Assembly (NCBI GenBank): GCA_035610365.1
Contig: CM069432.1
Coordinates: 26,598,354-26,662,353, forward strand
DNA length: 64,000 nt
Source: Aquatica leii
Taxonomy: Eukaryota > Arthropoda > Insecta > Coleoptera > Lampyridae
Direction: 5' to 3'
Within the stretch, counting starts at the first letter, position 1; every line of letters begins with the position of its first letter. A program made the position numbers and the translations under genes. The notes under the pieces were generated by a model that saw nothing but the letters and a program-made list of their open reading frames with translations, was not told the origin of the DNA and ran no database searches. Below, piece by piece: positions 32,708-43,789 of the stretch.

Positions 32708-33155
32708 TTATTTTTTTTTAGAATTTTAACTTATAGCCGTTAAACATCCCAAAGCAGGTAATAAAATTTATACCAAAGTATGTGGCAAAAGTTTTGCTAT
32801 AAAATGTATATAGAAACAACAATAAAATACAAATATATAAGAACAGTAAAAAAATATCAATAAACAGTTAGGAAGATTCACTGCACGACGCTGGCAATCT
32901 CAATGCCACATGCAGGTTTGAACAGGAATTTTCGACAGGCTTGAACTTGCATTACTCTTCTCATTATAGTATATTACATTCTTTGCTTAACTGCTTCAAT
33001 CAGTACATCTATAGCTGTTGCAGAGTTAACTTGTCGACGTTTGTGTTCATTTTTGTTCATTTGTGTAAAACAGTAAAACTACTTTTACTCCGGATTTTTT
33101 CAAGTGACTAAGTGTCATTTGTGGTTAATGTCGAGCGTTGAATTACTGTTTAATT

Positions 33156-34774
33156 ATGCCACGCAAGTGTAAAAATCATCCCGATAGGTTCTGCTATGTC
33201 TGCGGGGAATTAACTTTAAAAGCGCAACGAAAACCCCTTTCTCCGCTTGTTAAAACAGCTTATAAATTGTACTTTGATTGTGAACTTGGCGACCAGGACA
33301 AGACTTGGGCTCCATCAGTTTGCTGTACGACTTGTTACAGTAGTTTGACCAAATGGCTCAAAGGTACCCGTAAATCAATGCCATTTGCTGTGCCCATGGT
33401 TTGGCGTGAACCTCGCTGTCATCTTACAGATTGTTACTTTTGTATGACTTCCACCGTCGGGTTTTTGAGCAAAAGTAAGCATACAATTCAGTATCCCAAT
33501 ATTCCGTCAGCTCTAAGACCTGTTCCTCATAACGATACTTTGCCAATCCCAGAGCCCCCAAACACTTATACTCTAGAGCCGGAAATTGATTTAAAAGACT
33601 CTGAGTCACAACCTGGGGCTTCGAATGATACGTTCAATGATGATGAAGAGTATTCCGCAGATTTAATTTTTCGGCAACCTCACCTCCTCACTCAATCGGA
33701 ATTAAATGATCTTGTCAGGGATTTGCAGTTACCCAAGACTAAATCTCAGCTCCTAGGATCGCCACTTCAACAGTGGAATCTCTTAGAAAAGAGAGTAAAA
33801 ATATCTTCTTACAGGACCAGACAAGCAACCCTGAAATTTCTTTTCTCAGAAGATAAAGGTTTAGTGTTCTGCCCTAATGCAAATTTATTGATGACAGAGC
33901 TACAGATGCCATGTGACCCAGACAAATGGAGACTGTTTATAGACTCATCAAAAACAAGCTTAAAAGTTGTCCTGTTGGCAAATGGGAATGACTTCCCATC
34001 AGTTCCATTTGCATACTCTGTTGATATGAAGGAAACGTATGAAAACATCTTCAGAATCCGTGATAAAATTAGTTATCATGATTATAAGTGGAAACTTTCC
34101 GTTGACTTAAAAGCTGTTGCTCTACTCCCGGGCATGCAATCAGGATTCACAAAATATTGCTGCTTCCTTTGTGAATGGGATAGCCGAGCCCGAGATAAAC
34201 ATTACATCGTACGAGACTGGCCTCTGCGAGAAAATCTTTTGGTTCCGAAGGAAAATATTTACTTACCACCTTTAGACATCAAACTTGGATTGATCAAGCA
34301 GTTTGTGAAAGCAGTGGACAAGACAGGTGGCGCATTTCAATTTTTGAAAACTAAATTTCTTCGTCTTAGCAAAGCTAAAATCAAAGAAGGCGTTTTTGTT
34401 GGTCCCCAGATTAGACGTTTATTGAACACCTAAATCGAAAGGAAAAACGAGCTTGGCTTGCATTTGAAAACGTTTGTAAAAACTTCCTGGGTAACCACAA
34501 AAATGAAGATTATGTCGCTCACGTCGAGGAACTGCTTTTAGCGTACAAGTAACATGCCTCTTAAAGTTCACTTCCTTCACTCGCATCTGAACTCTTTCCT
34601 TGAAAATTTAGGAGCAGTCTCGGATGAACACGGGAAACGGTTCCATCAAGACATCGCTAAGCTGGAGAAGAGATTTTCAAAGAAGTGGAATGCAAGCATA
34701 TTGGCGGAGTACTGCTGTTTTTGAAACGAGAGAGGTGTACCTCAAAGTATAAAAGGAAAGCAAGCACAAAGTAA
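33156..34774 (+). pseudogene. Transposase-like protein of an unassigned arthropod repeat family
   Basis: The start is taken at the ATG of MPRKCKNHPDRFCYVCGEL rather than the in-frame ATG six codons upstream, because MPRKCKNHPDxFCYVCG is how relatives begin (from memory). The N-terminal 110 residues have paired Cys motifs (CYVC, CCTTC) and GDQDKTWAP, then WREPRCHLTDCYFC: a likely zinc-binding DNA-binding part. The middle holds QSELNDLVRDLQLPKTKSQL. The probable catalytic half has WRLFIDSSKTSLK, KETYEN, KLSVDLKAVALLPGMQSGFT, KYCCFLCEWDSRARD and KLGLIKQFVKAVDK. After LNT there is a stop at 34431-34433. The frame resumes out of phase with AWLAFENVCKNFLG, KVHFLHSHLNSFLENLGAVS and DEHGKRFHQDIAKLEKRF, and ends KRKASTK at 34772-34774. 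About three small indels separate it from an intact gene. I do not know the superfamily. Confidence 0.7.
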
Positions 34775-34855
34775 CGAATATCTTTTTATTTATTACTGTT
34801 TATAGCTAAAATAGTTCTTTTTCCCATTTAAATTAAATTCATGTCCATATATTTA

Positions 34856-34922
34856 TTATTATAATAATTATTATAATTATTATTATCGTTCGATAAATAA
34901 ATTATAATTAATTTATCGAAAA
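34856..34922. repeat. AT palindromic tract in the 3' subterminal region
   Basis: The run TTATTATTATAATAATTATT continues as further TAA/TTA units up to TTATCGTTCGATAA, a palindrome, and then ATTTATCGA. It lies between the gene end and the right inverted repeat of the 2.4-kb element. Confidence 0.7.
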
Positions 34923-34939
34923 GTGGTAAAATTAGAGAT

Positions 34940-35044
34940 TTGGGGCTACCTCGAAAATGGTGGGTGATGGAAGAAAACGGAAGACATATTTGGATTCAGG
35001 ACGTCATTTTACATAAGAATCACCCGGAATAGTGTCAGGGCTCG
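34940..35044 (-). repeat. Right terminal inverted repeat of the 2.4-kb element
   Basis: This is the inverted partner of 32602-32707. It ends GTGTCAGGGCTCG. Confidence 0.85.
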
Positions 35045-35354
35045 ATAAAAAATATTTTTTTGCAGATCAATATTATTTTACTTTTAATTGTTTTTCTGTG
35101 CTTAAACAATCATAGCTATGTGCGGAAAAATTGCAATGTCCTACATAGGTTTTCAACTTTACAAGTTTTCTATAATTGTGTGCTATAAGTTAAAAAATGT
35201 CAAGCCACATTTATTTTGCATAAAAAAAGTATCTGTTTATTGAAATTTCAAACATTAAAAAACGTACAAATGTAATACTTTAGCTAAGCAATTTACAAGC
35301 AATCGGCCGTGATGTAATGTATCCAAGGTGTCTCTTATTACGCTGCATTACACC

Positions 35355-35397
35355 TATAAATGGAAAGTCCGTGGTTCAAATCCCGTGGCTGCCACTT
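35355..35397 (+). other. tRNA B-box-like segment, possible SINE or tRNA pseudogene
   Basis: GTCCGTGGTTCAAATCCCGT followed by GGCTGCCAC contains a good B-box (GGTTCAAATCC) and a plausible T-arm pairing around it. No complete cloverleaf with A-box could be built upstream, so it is more likely a tRNA-derived repeat than a tRNA gene. Confidence 0.4.
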
Positions 35398-35549
35398 CTA
35401 AAAATTTGTAATAATCACCACCGCTTTAATTAAGAACTAATAAAATAGCTAATGATCAACGGCATTCTAAGAAACACAAACAACAAATGTAATTCAAGAA
35501 CCAAAACATATTTATTTATTTTTCCTAAAAACAAAAAATCGTCGTAGAC

Positions 35550-35710
35550 AGGATTCGAACCTAAATTATATATAGAATTTACTTTAAATTATAAATCAAA
35601 TATCTAATAAACTGTTACAAACTTTTATTATTTGGATAAATTGTTAGGAAGAATTATCTCTATAAGAAACTATAAAAATAATACGAATAATTTACATATT
35701 AGATGATTCA
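35550..35710 (+). repeat. Dispersed direct repeat, copy 2
   Basis: Partner of 31492-31650 in the same orientation. The two copies bracket the 2.4-kb transposon at distances of about 0.95 kb and 0.5 kb. Confidence 0.7.
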
Positions 35711-35754
35711 GCACCGCTTTAAAGATTTATGCCTACGCCCACAGTGAAACTAGA

Positions 35755-36480
35755 ACTGTCTTATACACTAACAGATTATTTTCTAACGATAACTTGAATT
35801 TTCTCCCTATTTTACCATAGCACCCAGTGGCTTTCTTTTATGTGTAATAAGGATTTTTCAAGTTAAACGTCTGTCGAGGATCATACCAAGATAATTTACT
35901 TCATGTTTGATAAGGATCTGTATATCATTTAAGGTTACCGGAGGAGCGAAATTGTGTTTCGTCGTAAACGTAATAGCTGTAGTTTAGTTTCCTTGATTTG
36001 TATTTGCCACCGGTGCAACTATTTTTATATTATGTCGTGACTATTTTGCAGAGTGTACCTCGTGTGCAGGTTTGGCTTGCTTCAATATTAATATTATTGG
36101 GCCGAATTTCCGTAGTATTGGAAAGTACTACGTTGAAAATATGCAGCATATACATTATTGCTTTGAGGGACAGTTCTTTCAGTAGTTTAGCAGTAATTAG
36201 GTCATTCCCGGGTGTTTTCTTGTTGTTCTGATGTTTGATTTCAGTTTTGATTTCTTTGGGAGTAAAAAGATGAACTGCCAAGCTTAATTGTAAAAAAACT
36301 TGGAAATAGTCTTTACTCTCTTGTTCTTCTTCGGTAGTAGCAACAACTGTGAGATGCGGTTCAGATATGGTAGATAGGTATTCTACAAATAGTGTTGCTT
36401 TCTCAACTTCTATTCTTGCCCGTCTGTCTTTCTCATTGGTAGAATAGGAATACCAGAATTGTTTAAAGACTTTGTTGCCT
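35755..36480 (-). pseudogene. Jockey-like LINE reverse transcriptase, internally deleted
   Basis: The upstream part (36480-36030, several frames) reads ATLFVEYLSTISEPHLT, then FTPKEIKTEIKHQNNKKTPG and NDLITAKLLKELSLKAIMYM, the first RT block of Jockey-clade elements. After RPNNINIEA the RT core, including FADD, is missing. Sequence resumes with AITFTTKHNFAPPVTLND and VNYLGMILDRRLT near 35890-35990, then GRKFKLSLENNLLVYK near 35760-35810, all typical of the thumb region of the same clade. The roughly 150-residue RT palm is thus deleted and the copy is dead. Confidence 0.8.
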
Positions 36481-36589
36481 TCCTAAGCGTGTAATTGCTA
36501 TCTACTAAAGGATATAAAAAGCTTACATATTCGTTAAAAGATTCGTTTTTCCAGTTTTTTAATAGCTGTTTTTAATTCTCTAGTTTTCC

Positions 36590-36920
36590 TACTTACTTGA
36601 GGCAAAAAACGGTTCGACCATTCCATTTGCCTGTGGATGGTAACTGTGATTCGAACTGATGTCTTCTATCAGTCGTTACTCGTAATGGAATTCTAAATTT
36701 TGATATCCACTGTGTCAAAAAGGCATTTGCAACGGTCTCAGCTGCGATGTCAATGTGTTCAAACCTTTCGCTAGGTAGCATAAAGGTGGCGATTGGGCTT
36801 GACGTATGTCTTAAAATTTTGCATTGTTGACGTTCTGGGCATTCCTGACACCCTCTCTTTGTTTATGCTAGGCTAGACAAATCTTCTGGTAACCAAGTTC
36901 GTGCACTAGGGCGTGACAAC
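36590..36920 (-). pseudogene. gypsy integrase fragment
   Basis: Near 36800-36920 the minus strand reads HALVHELGYQKICLA followed by CPECQERQQCKI, the Cys half of the HHCC finger. Then PSERFEHIDIAAETVANAFL and FRIPLRVTTDRRHQFESQL follow at 36593-36781. The core Asp of VTTDR is present, and the part between FEH and ETVA, which should hold the first Asp, is deleted. The end (WNGRTVF) corresponds to the GMVER region holding the catalytic Glu, which is lost. Confidence 0.75.
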
Positions 36921-38865
36921 TTTTACGTGCAAAAGCTGGAACAATGAAACTTGCCTGAAATAAAGTAACATAAACGAAGTTTTGCCGGTGCTCAGTGAAG
37001 AAGGGTTTGGAATATATTCAAATTCCGTGATCGTGTGAAAAACTCAAAAGAAAACAAAATTCATAGTCAAAATCAAAGGGCACTAGGAAAGTGTAAAGCT
37101 CAAATGGACTACAAGTTCTTGCCAACCACAAGTTCGCTTCAAAAGGATACACTCAAATGGGACTTACCTTAAGAGTGCATCACACAAAAAATATGTAATC
37201 CTAAAATTCACTTATGCGAAGGCCGACTGAATAAAATTATATTTAATAATTTAACATTTATTAGATAAATTGAAATGAATTAAACAAGCAAGCAAAACAG
37301 GAAATTACATTTAAAGAAAAATTGAATCAAGTTAACGCAAATAAAATTTTAAATTAAAACAAAACTTAATAATAAAAAACAATTTAAAAAAAAGCATAGT
37401 TACACTGAAACAAAAATAAAATAATTTAAAAAAAAACTTAATTACATGTTAAAAGAGAAAAAAAATTATAACGAACGACCGTGTTCGCATTAAAAAAAAT
37501 AAAATACGTACTAACAAAATAAAATAAATTTGGTAAATATTTACAATAAAACAAAATCGAAAATCTTAATACTAGGATACGTAAATAATAAATTTTTTTC
37601 TTGCTTAACGTTGATAAAACACTTTAAACGATGGTTACACATCGTCTTTTATTCTTTAATAATAATATTAATTAAAATTAACATTAGCACCAACAAACAC
37701 CATAAAATGTTTGGTGAATAATCTAAAGATTAGATAACTATCAAGGAACTCTTGTCATAATTAATTTCAAAGTTTTACCGTAACTGAACTGAGCTTAATC
37801 GGTAATCAATAAATACCTTGATTTTTTGTTCGTATACGGACTAGTTAGTTTTAGGCCAGTTGACGTCGGCAGGAACTTCGATAGAGAACCACAAACATTT
37901 GAAAAGTTATCGTCGGAAGATTTTCAATAAGCAGCCACTAAAGCGAAAATTGGATTGTGAAGCACAAACTTAACGCACAAACCCACGGTACACTAATACA
38001 AAACCAAACCGGCATCCAGTGAAATTCAATAAGCCGTAATTGTTTTACAAAATTGGAAAGTTTTTCCACTTGAACTAACTATTCACTGTTCCATTGGTTA
38101 TGATTTCCGCGGTAATTCTTCATCTAAAGGGGGAAAATTTACCACCCGACCAACTACATTCCGTTACTTAAGGCATTTCGAACAACTGCCAATCAACTTA
38201 CTCCCAAACCAAAACCACTTATATTTATCAATTCAATACGCTACAACTTTTATTAAAGCTGTGATAGAAATAGTTTTGAAAGAAAACCGCAAAACAAAGA
38301 CGTGAAAAAAAGATGCAAACAGATGCAAACGCAAAAGTAAAATTCGAAGACGGCCTTTCTTATTGTGAGAACTGCAACGACAACAAAAATATCAAAAGAT
38401 TTAATTGTAGTCATTAAGATTAACTTGTTGAAACCTGAATTATAAAACTGTCTCTAGTTTAATAAAACTAACACCAATAAATCAAGTGCGAATGCACTCT
38501 GAACGTACTTAACACAATGAACTTTTAAACAAGATAAACAAACTGCTAAAATATATTGAATCATAATAATATCTAAAAATGAAACATAACTTAGATACAA
38601 CTGGAATTTTTCCAGGACAAAGAAAATGTCAAATCAACGTAACTACAGAATACGGATGTTTAAGTAGCGTAATAATTTCGAATTAATTAAATACAAAATT
38701 TTACTTATAACTTTTATTGACAAAGATTAATTTAAAAACGTAAATAACTTCCTTAAATTAACGTGAAATTAATCAAATAATCCCAAAATACACAAAACGA
38801 ACAGAATCAACTCAATTACCGGGTCTTTCATAAAAGAAATCGCACAAACTCAAACGACGGTTACA
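36921..38865 (-). repeat. Solo LTR (family S), 1.95 kb, CAAC target duplication
   Basis: The plus-strand edges are TTTTACGTGCAAAAGC on the left (TGTTACATGC in other copies) and CAAACGACGGTTACA on the right. CAAC occurs directly outside both edges (36917-36920 and 38866-38869). The same sequence recurs at 58593-60311 and in shortened form at 53476-53927. Four-base duplication and TG..CA edges fit a Ty3/gypsy-type LTR left after recombination. There is no coding content. Orientation is assumed. Confidence 0.8.
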
Positions 38866-39345
38866 CAACTAATCCATGTTTGTGAAAATTTTCTACCGCA
38901 GTTCTGCAGTCACAATATATGTGCTTGTCCACATGTGGGAAATGAATTTGTTTTATATCCAAACAAGATAGTGTGTCGGATGTCGCTAGTAAATTGGCCA
39001 ATAAAGTCTAAGTATAGAAATCAACGTGGTAATGCTTTGTCTGCTTTTTGTTGAAATGCATTCACTAATGGTTTGTGATCCGTGTAAATGGTAAACTTTC
39101 GACCTTCCAAGGGATGACAAAATTTCTTTATGGCTACGTATGCTGCTAATAATTCGCGGTCATACGCGCTATATTTCACTTTTTAGCATCTCCAAATGCA
39201 CGTTCTGTTTCTTCCGTCCAAGTAATTGTACAATTTGCTGAACCAGAAAGGAGATTGTTAGGTGAAACTTGTACGATGACTGCGTCTTTTATAAATCTTA
39301 TAATAATTTAGCAATCCTAAGAAGCGTTGGAGCTATTTAGTGTGG
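38866..39345 (-). pseudogene. gypsy RT connection and RNase H
   Basis: Minus-strand blocks are: LLNYYK (from a YYRRF-type motif) near 39310-39330, NNLLSGSANCTITWTEETER, a deletion, then YSAYDRELLAAYVAIKKF and HPLEGRKFTIYTDHKPLVNA near 39070-39180, followed by FQQKADKALPR and LDFIGQFTSDI. These are the RNase H Glu and Asp motifs of gypsy elements. At 38866-38960 the frame continues towards the integrase finger (FHKHG), interrupted by the solo LTR. Confidence 0.8.
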
Positions 39346-39790
39346 CTGGCTTTGTTGCTTGACAGTGTAACGAAACGAACATAAAGTCCGACATTTTGAA
39401 CAAATTGATAACAAATTTTAAAATGGTGCATGGACTTTACTCCTATCCCCGTATATCCTACCACGGCAAAGACGACCCCCGCTCTAAAACCGGCACTGAA
39501 AGAAAGAAAAATCATATAAAATCGGTTGCACCGTCTAGGATGGTATCTTTTTTCGTCGGAAATCCCAAAAACCGCCTGCTGAACCTGAAAACTAACCAGC
39601 AATCCAATTAACGATCACCGCTTGTACCTGGAATATTTGCTCGACCTGATTAATTCCTGACCGGCCATTGCGACGATCGGGACCTGCGTTTCACCTGTCG
39701 CAACTAACAGTGAATCATTTTTGCGCATTTTAATTAATCCGTTTGTATATTCAGTAATTGTTCTACTCTGGTTTCTCTTCAGTTAGCGAA
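39346..39790. other. Undefined junction region
   Basis: Open frames exist on both strands near 39.3-39.6 kb, but none shows a gypsy or R1 motif that I trust. This is where the gypsy RNase H part should join the 5' end of the R1-like LINE. Confidence 0.35.
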
Positions 39791-42569
39791 TAAATCTTTC
39801 GCCTTTAGCTAAAGCAAAAGGACTTTGATTAATTCATTTGTGAGCAAATCAAGCGAAGTCGGATTATTAAGGCCGACAAGTAATTTTGTAATTTGTTATA
39901 AGGTGACTTCAATTCGAAATCGCCGCTTTGGCACTCCCCGGTGACCGACGAACGAGGACGATGTGTTGAGAACCTCGTGGGTGAACGCGATCTCTGTGTT
40001 GTCAACGAACCTAATTAACCATCTACTTGCGCTAGCCATTTAGGCTCAACTAATATAGATGTCACATTAGCTTCTCCTGGTTTAGCCAGGAAAATAGTAG
40101 ACTGGCGAGTCATACCTGATGTTATAGAAAGTGACCACCGACTGATACGGTTCGAGTTAACCGTCAATGCCCCGAACCTAGTTCGTATCCCTAAAAGAAT
40201 CCTTGACTTTAAACGTATAGATCCCGTTCGCCTGAATAATGCTATCACTAAAGCAATTCCTTCATATCTTCCACGTGGTGCTTTGTGCCACGATCCAAAA
40301 TCTGTAGACGCTCTCGTTGATAAGTTGACCAGGATGATCCTCTACTCTTGTCAAAATGGCTTGAATAGTATACGCCTAAAATCTAGAGCTGGTGTACCGT
40401 GGTAGAGTCCTAAGTTAGATAGGCTAAAGCGAGCGGTGCGTTGTTTGCGAAAACACCACCAAAAAGCCCATGCCGACGTAAAACCTCAATGGCTTGCTTC
40501 ATATAAGGCCGCGCTTCACCGATACAAACTGGCAATGAAGACAGCGAAGTATAGCTCTTGGCAAAGTTTTGTTCAAAAAAGCCTGGCGACGAGTCCTTGG
40601 GGGTTAGTTTACAGGTTATCCTCCCGCAAGTTCCTGTCGATCCAACCGTGTTCTAATGTTAAAGACGGCGACAGATACACAATCTCAGAACTGGACACGA
40701 TCAAAGTTATAGTTTCCACGTTATTTCCAGACGACGATCTATCGACGGACAATGCCCATCTTTCCCAAATAAGATCCAAAACTCTATTGTTAAGTAATTC
40801 CCGACAGGACTGGGTGGTCACAAGCGACGATTTAGCCGCGGTGGCTAGCAAAATTCCTAAGAACAAAGCTTCTGGACTTGACGGATTACACTGTAACGTT
40901 TTGCGAACGGTTGTTCTAGATTTTCTCTTATCAACGATCGTTGACCTGTTCAACTCGTGCATAAAAATTGGTTATTTTCCTACCAGCTGGAAAGCTGGTA
41001 AGCTAATCACTATTCTTAAGCCTGGAAAGAAGGATCTCGCCAACCCTAACTCGTATCGTCCAATAACTTTGTTATCAGAACTAGGTAAACTCTTCGAAAG
41101 GACACTTTTGAAAAAGATACACGACGACATTCCGCCAAACATATTATTCCATCCTAGTCAATATGGCTTCGTTCCTGGCAAAACGACGACTGACGCCGCC
41201 CATCGATTAATGACTATTGTACAATCGAACTTTTCCAAGTACAGACTAGCTATTTTCATAGACATTTCTGGAGCGTTCAATAACGTATGGTGGCCCTCTA
41301 TAATCGAAGCTCTCCTCGTTAAGAGACGCGTGTCATTCGTAGCTATTTGTCGAATAGATCGATAACTTACTCTGCGAACGTTTCACGTTCAACCTTTACC
41401 AAACGACTGACGAAGGGCTGTCCACAAGGTTCGGTTTTTGGGCCGACCCTGTGGAACTTGGTTGTAAACGATCTCCTAGACAAAGACGTACCAGCAGACT
41501 GCGACAGTTTTGCTTATGCGGATGACATAACCGTCAAGTATCCGCAAATTTCAAACGAGACTTGGAGGCGAAATCCAACACGTGCCTAAATATTGTGACT
41601 AGCTGGGCTGGCAGCAATAAACTAAGTATTTCTGCAGACAAGACTAAGTACATGGTTTTTGGCTCTACACTCAGACGAGATCCTTCACTGCGCCTCCACG
41701 ATATTCCTGTCCGTAGGGTTTTCGAATTCAAGTACCTCGGACTATTGCTCGACGACAAGCTGAGTTTTGTAAAACATTGCGTTTTCGTGGTTGACAAGTG
41801 TAAGAGTGTTTTGCACTTGTTCTACAAATACTCACGTTTGAAATGGAACCTACACAAAAAAACATCTTGCGAATATCTTCGACAATGCAGTCATTCCCAT
41901 GCTCACCTATGGCTTAGACATTTGGTACCATAGACTTCGACATTCCCACGTGGTCAGGAAACTGGCCTCGCTCCAATCCTTATTCCTGAGAACTATCCTA
42001 GGGGCGTATTGTACCGTTCCCGTCGATACCCTCTGTGTTATTTCTAAACATCCTCCCCTACATCTGCTATTGCAGGAAATCTACTGCACCAAAGTTTTCG
42101 TAAGGCTGGCTCGTGCAATTTCCTTGACCAACACGTTTCAAACGACGATTTTCCGTCCTTTTCAGCGGCCAAGCGTCACTTAAAGGTCTTGATCTTGGGT
42201 GAATGGCAGCGGCTGTGGGACACTTCCCATAAAGGGCGTAATGCCTATTCTATTATCCCGAATATCCTTATCTGGGTCAGAATGCCCAACCTCCCTGGAC
42301 GAAAGGCCGTCCAAATCCTGTCTTCACACGGCGGATTTCGTTGCCATCTAAAGCGCATTAGCGTTTTAGATGATGACAAGTGTCCGTCGTGCGGCGTTCC
42401 TGACACTCTGGAGCATTGGATTCTCGCTTGTCGCGAATTCGATGATGATCGGAGTGCCCTGTCATCTATTGTCAACCCCTATCCCGATTCCCCTCAGGTC
42501 ATTCTCGAACTGGTGCCTCATGTAAACATTTATAGACCATTAGCTAAGAAAGACCAGAGCTTACAATAA
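39790..42569 (+). pseudogene. R1-like LINE: endonuclease, reverse transcriptase and C-terminal zinc knuckle
   Basis: The endonuclease remnant has GDFNSKSPLWHSPVTDERGR (about 39900-39965), STNIDVTLASP and a final VIESDHRLIRFE near 40130. The RT has ASGLDGLHCNVLRTV (40870), ANPNSYRPITLLSELGKLFE, QYGFVPGKTTTDAAHRL, LAIFIDISGAFNNVWWPSII (motif A Asp present), KGCPQGSVFGPTLWN and FAYADDITV at about 41508-41534, the intact catalytic box. Thumb sequence follows (VFEFKYLGLLLDDKLSFVKH, PMLTYGLDIWYH). The C-terminus has CPSCGVPDTLEHWILAC, a CCHC knuckle, and ends at 42567-42569. There are stops near 40018 and 40404, and frameshifts near 41320, 41550, 41860 and 42180. R1 relatives often target rDNA, but this copy sits in a gypsy relic. 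Confidence 0.88.
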
Positions 42570-43789
42570 GAATTGAGTTCTTATTTTCTAACGATTTTGC
42601 ATGGTTTTGTTATTTTTCTTACAAGTACGCTATGGCAAAGTAGGTATTTAGTTTTTATTATTATTAACAGCATGAATTTTAATTTAGAATCCTTTATTTC
42701 AGTATTTTATTTTAAATAACCTTTTAGTTTCTTTTCGCCGTAGCTACTTAATTAACTCAGCCTCTCTTAGTTCCTTTACAAGCTTCTAAGTCCTTTTCAT
42801 ACCTACTTGGTTTTATGCCTTAGAAGCGAGGATAAGCCGTAAGGCAGGTGCCTCGCTGAACCGCGTGCTCACATAGCACGTACCGATACCTAGCCCATCC
42901 GACAAGTCTAACTAGACTTTCTTTTTAACGACACTTTTCATACTCTTACCTATCCTTTTTGTGGCGGATTTGTACCAAGCAAGTTCGGGTGGTTTGGTAA
43001 GTTCACATCCTCCTCCTCAGTAATTCTTGTGTTTTGGAGTGTTGTATTTGGTTATCCTTGTTAGTAATTGTCGAACACCTGAAGTTGTCTGTTCCTAGAG
43101 TACCTTAGCGCTCGCCGTCGGTGTTTGAGGCGATTTTATTCATCTCTCGAGTTGTACGACAACCACTTTATGTAACTCCGTACCTGTGACAAACAAATAC
43201 ACCAGAAATCCGTTTTGTTACCGCGTCGTGTTACATACCTCATAAATACATATTGAAATATATTTAATTTCATTTCATCCAGTCATTTACACCGCAAGTT
43301 CAAGGTGTAGTTGCAACCTTGGAAAAATTATAGAAAACGCCGATCTAATATTAATTTACGTTTTATCGATGTGAATTTTATTAAATTTGATGCCGCATCG
43401 ACGTGTAAAGTCCAGAAACCCTATTTTATTACGTACATGCATTTAAAAAGCACCCGAGGTCAATTCGACGAGATTGTTTAAAAAATTACCAGTCAAATCT
43501 ACCGGTTCAGGTTATCCAGATAAACGCAAGAAAAGGCACCGCTGGCAAGGGGACTTGCATTAATTACCAGAAAACACGAGTATAAAAAAAATAATTTGTG
43601 TTTTAGCTGAACCAACTTGAGACAGAGTAATATACAGACCGATAGAGGGCGTTGTCAGCGGATTATTTATTTTATTTTGTATTCTAATTATTTTGTTTAT
43701 TTCTGTGCTGTTAAATGTAAATACGTTTAATTATTTTATTATACATCTCAATTGTGTTTCGAATACTCATTTTTCCGTTTAGCTACTTA
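42570..43789. other. R1-like LINE 3' UTR and a possible LTR-like segment
   Basis: After the LINE stop, about 700 bases without coding include a GC-richer patch near 42820-42900 (GCGAGGATAAGCCGTAAGGC), plausible 3' UTR. No poly-A tail with a clear end was found. From about 43530 to 43790 the text has TATAAAAAAA, CCGATAGAGGGCGTTGTCAG and AATTATTTTATTATACATCT, which looks like LTR sequence. Its partner was not found. Confidence 0.4.

Larger units (their letters stand above)
32602..35044 (+). mobile_element. DNA transposon of unassigned superfamily with about 105-bp inverted ends
   Basis: The left end 32602-32707 and right end 34940-35044 are inverted copies. Left reads CGGCCCTGATATC, then GATTCTTATGTAAAATGACC and CATCACCCACC. 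The right end read inward on the other strand gives CGAGCCCTGACAC, then GATTCTTATGTAAAATGACG and CATCACCCACC. The length of 2.4 kb and a single plus-strand protein gene filling the centre fit a cut-and-paste element. The flanks are A/T runs, so the target duplication cannot be decided (AAA or AAAA would fit). A similar protein fragment at 24266-24640 shows the family is repeated. Confidence 0.8.

Noticed and set aside
35355-35397. Possible functional tRNA gene
   Set aside because: There is a good B-box, but no A-box or acceptor pairing could be built upstream, so it is listed only as a B-box-like segment.
39333-39611. Opposed open frames of 89 and 71 codons at the gypsy/LINE junction
   Set aside because: Neither shows gypsy or R1 motifs. 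They overlap each other and lie in a junction region, so no product is assigned.
39790-42569. R1-like LINE as evidence for an rDNA locus
   Set aside because: Its flanks are gypsy pol sequence, not 28S rRNA, and no rRNA-like stretch was seen in the window.
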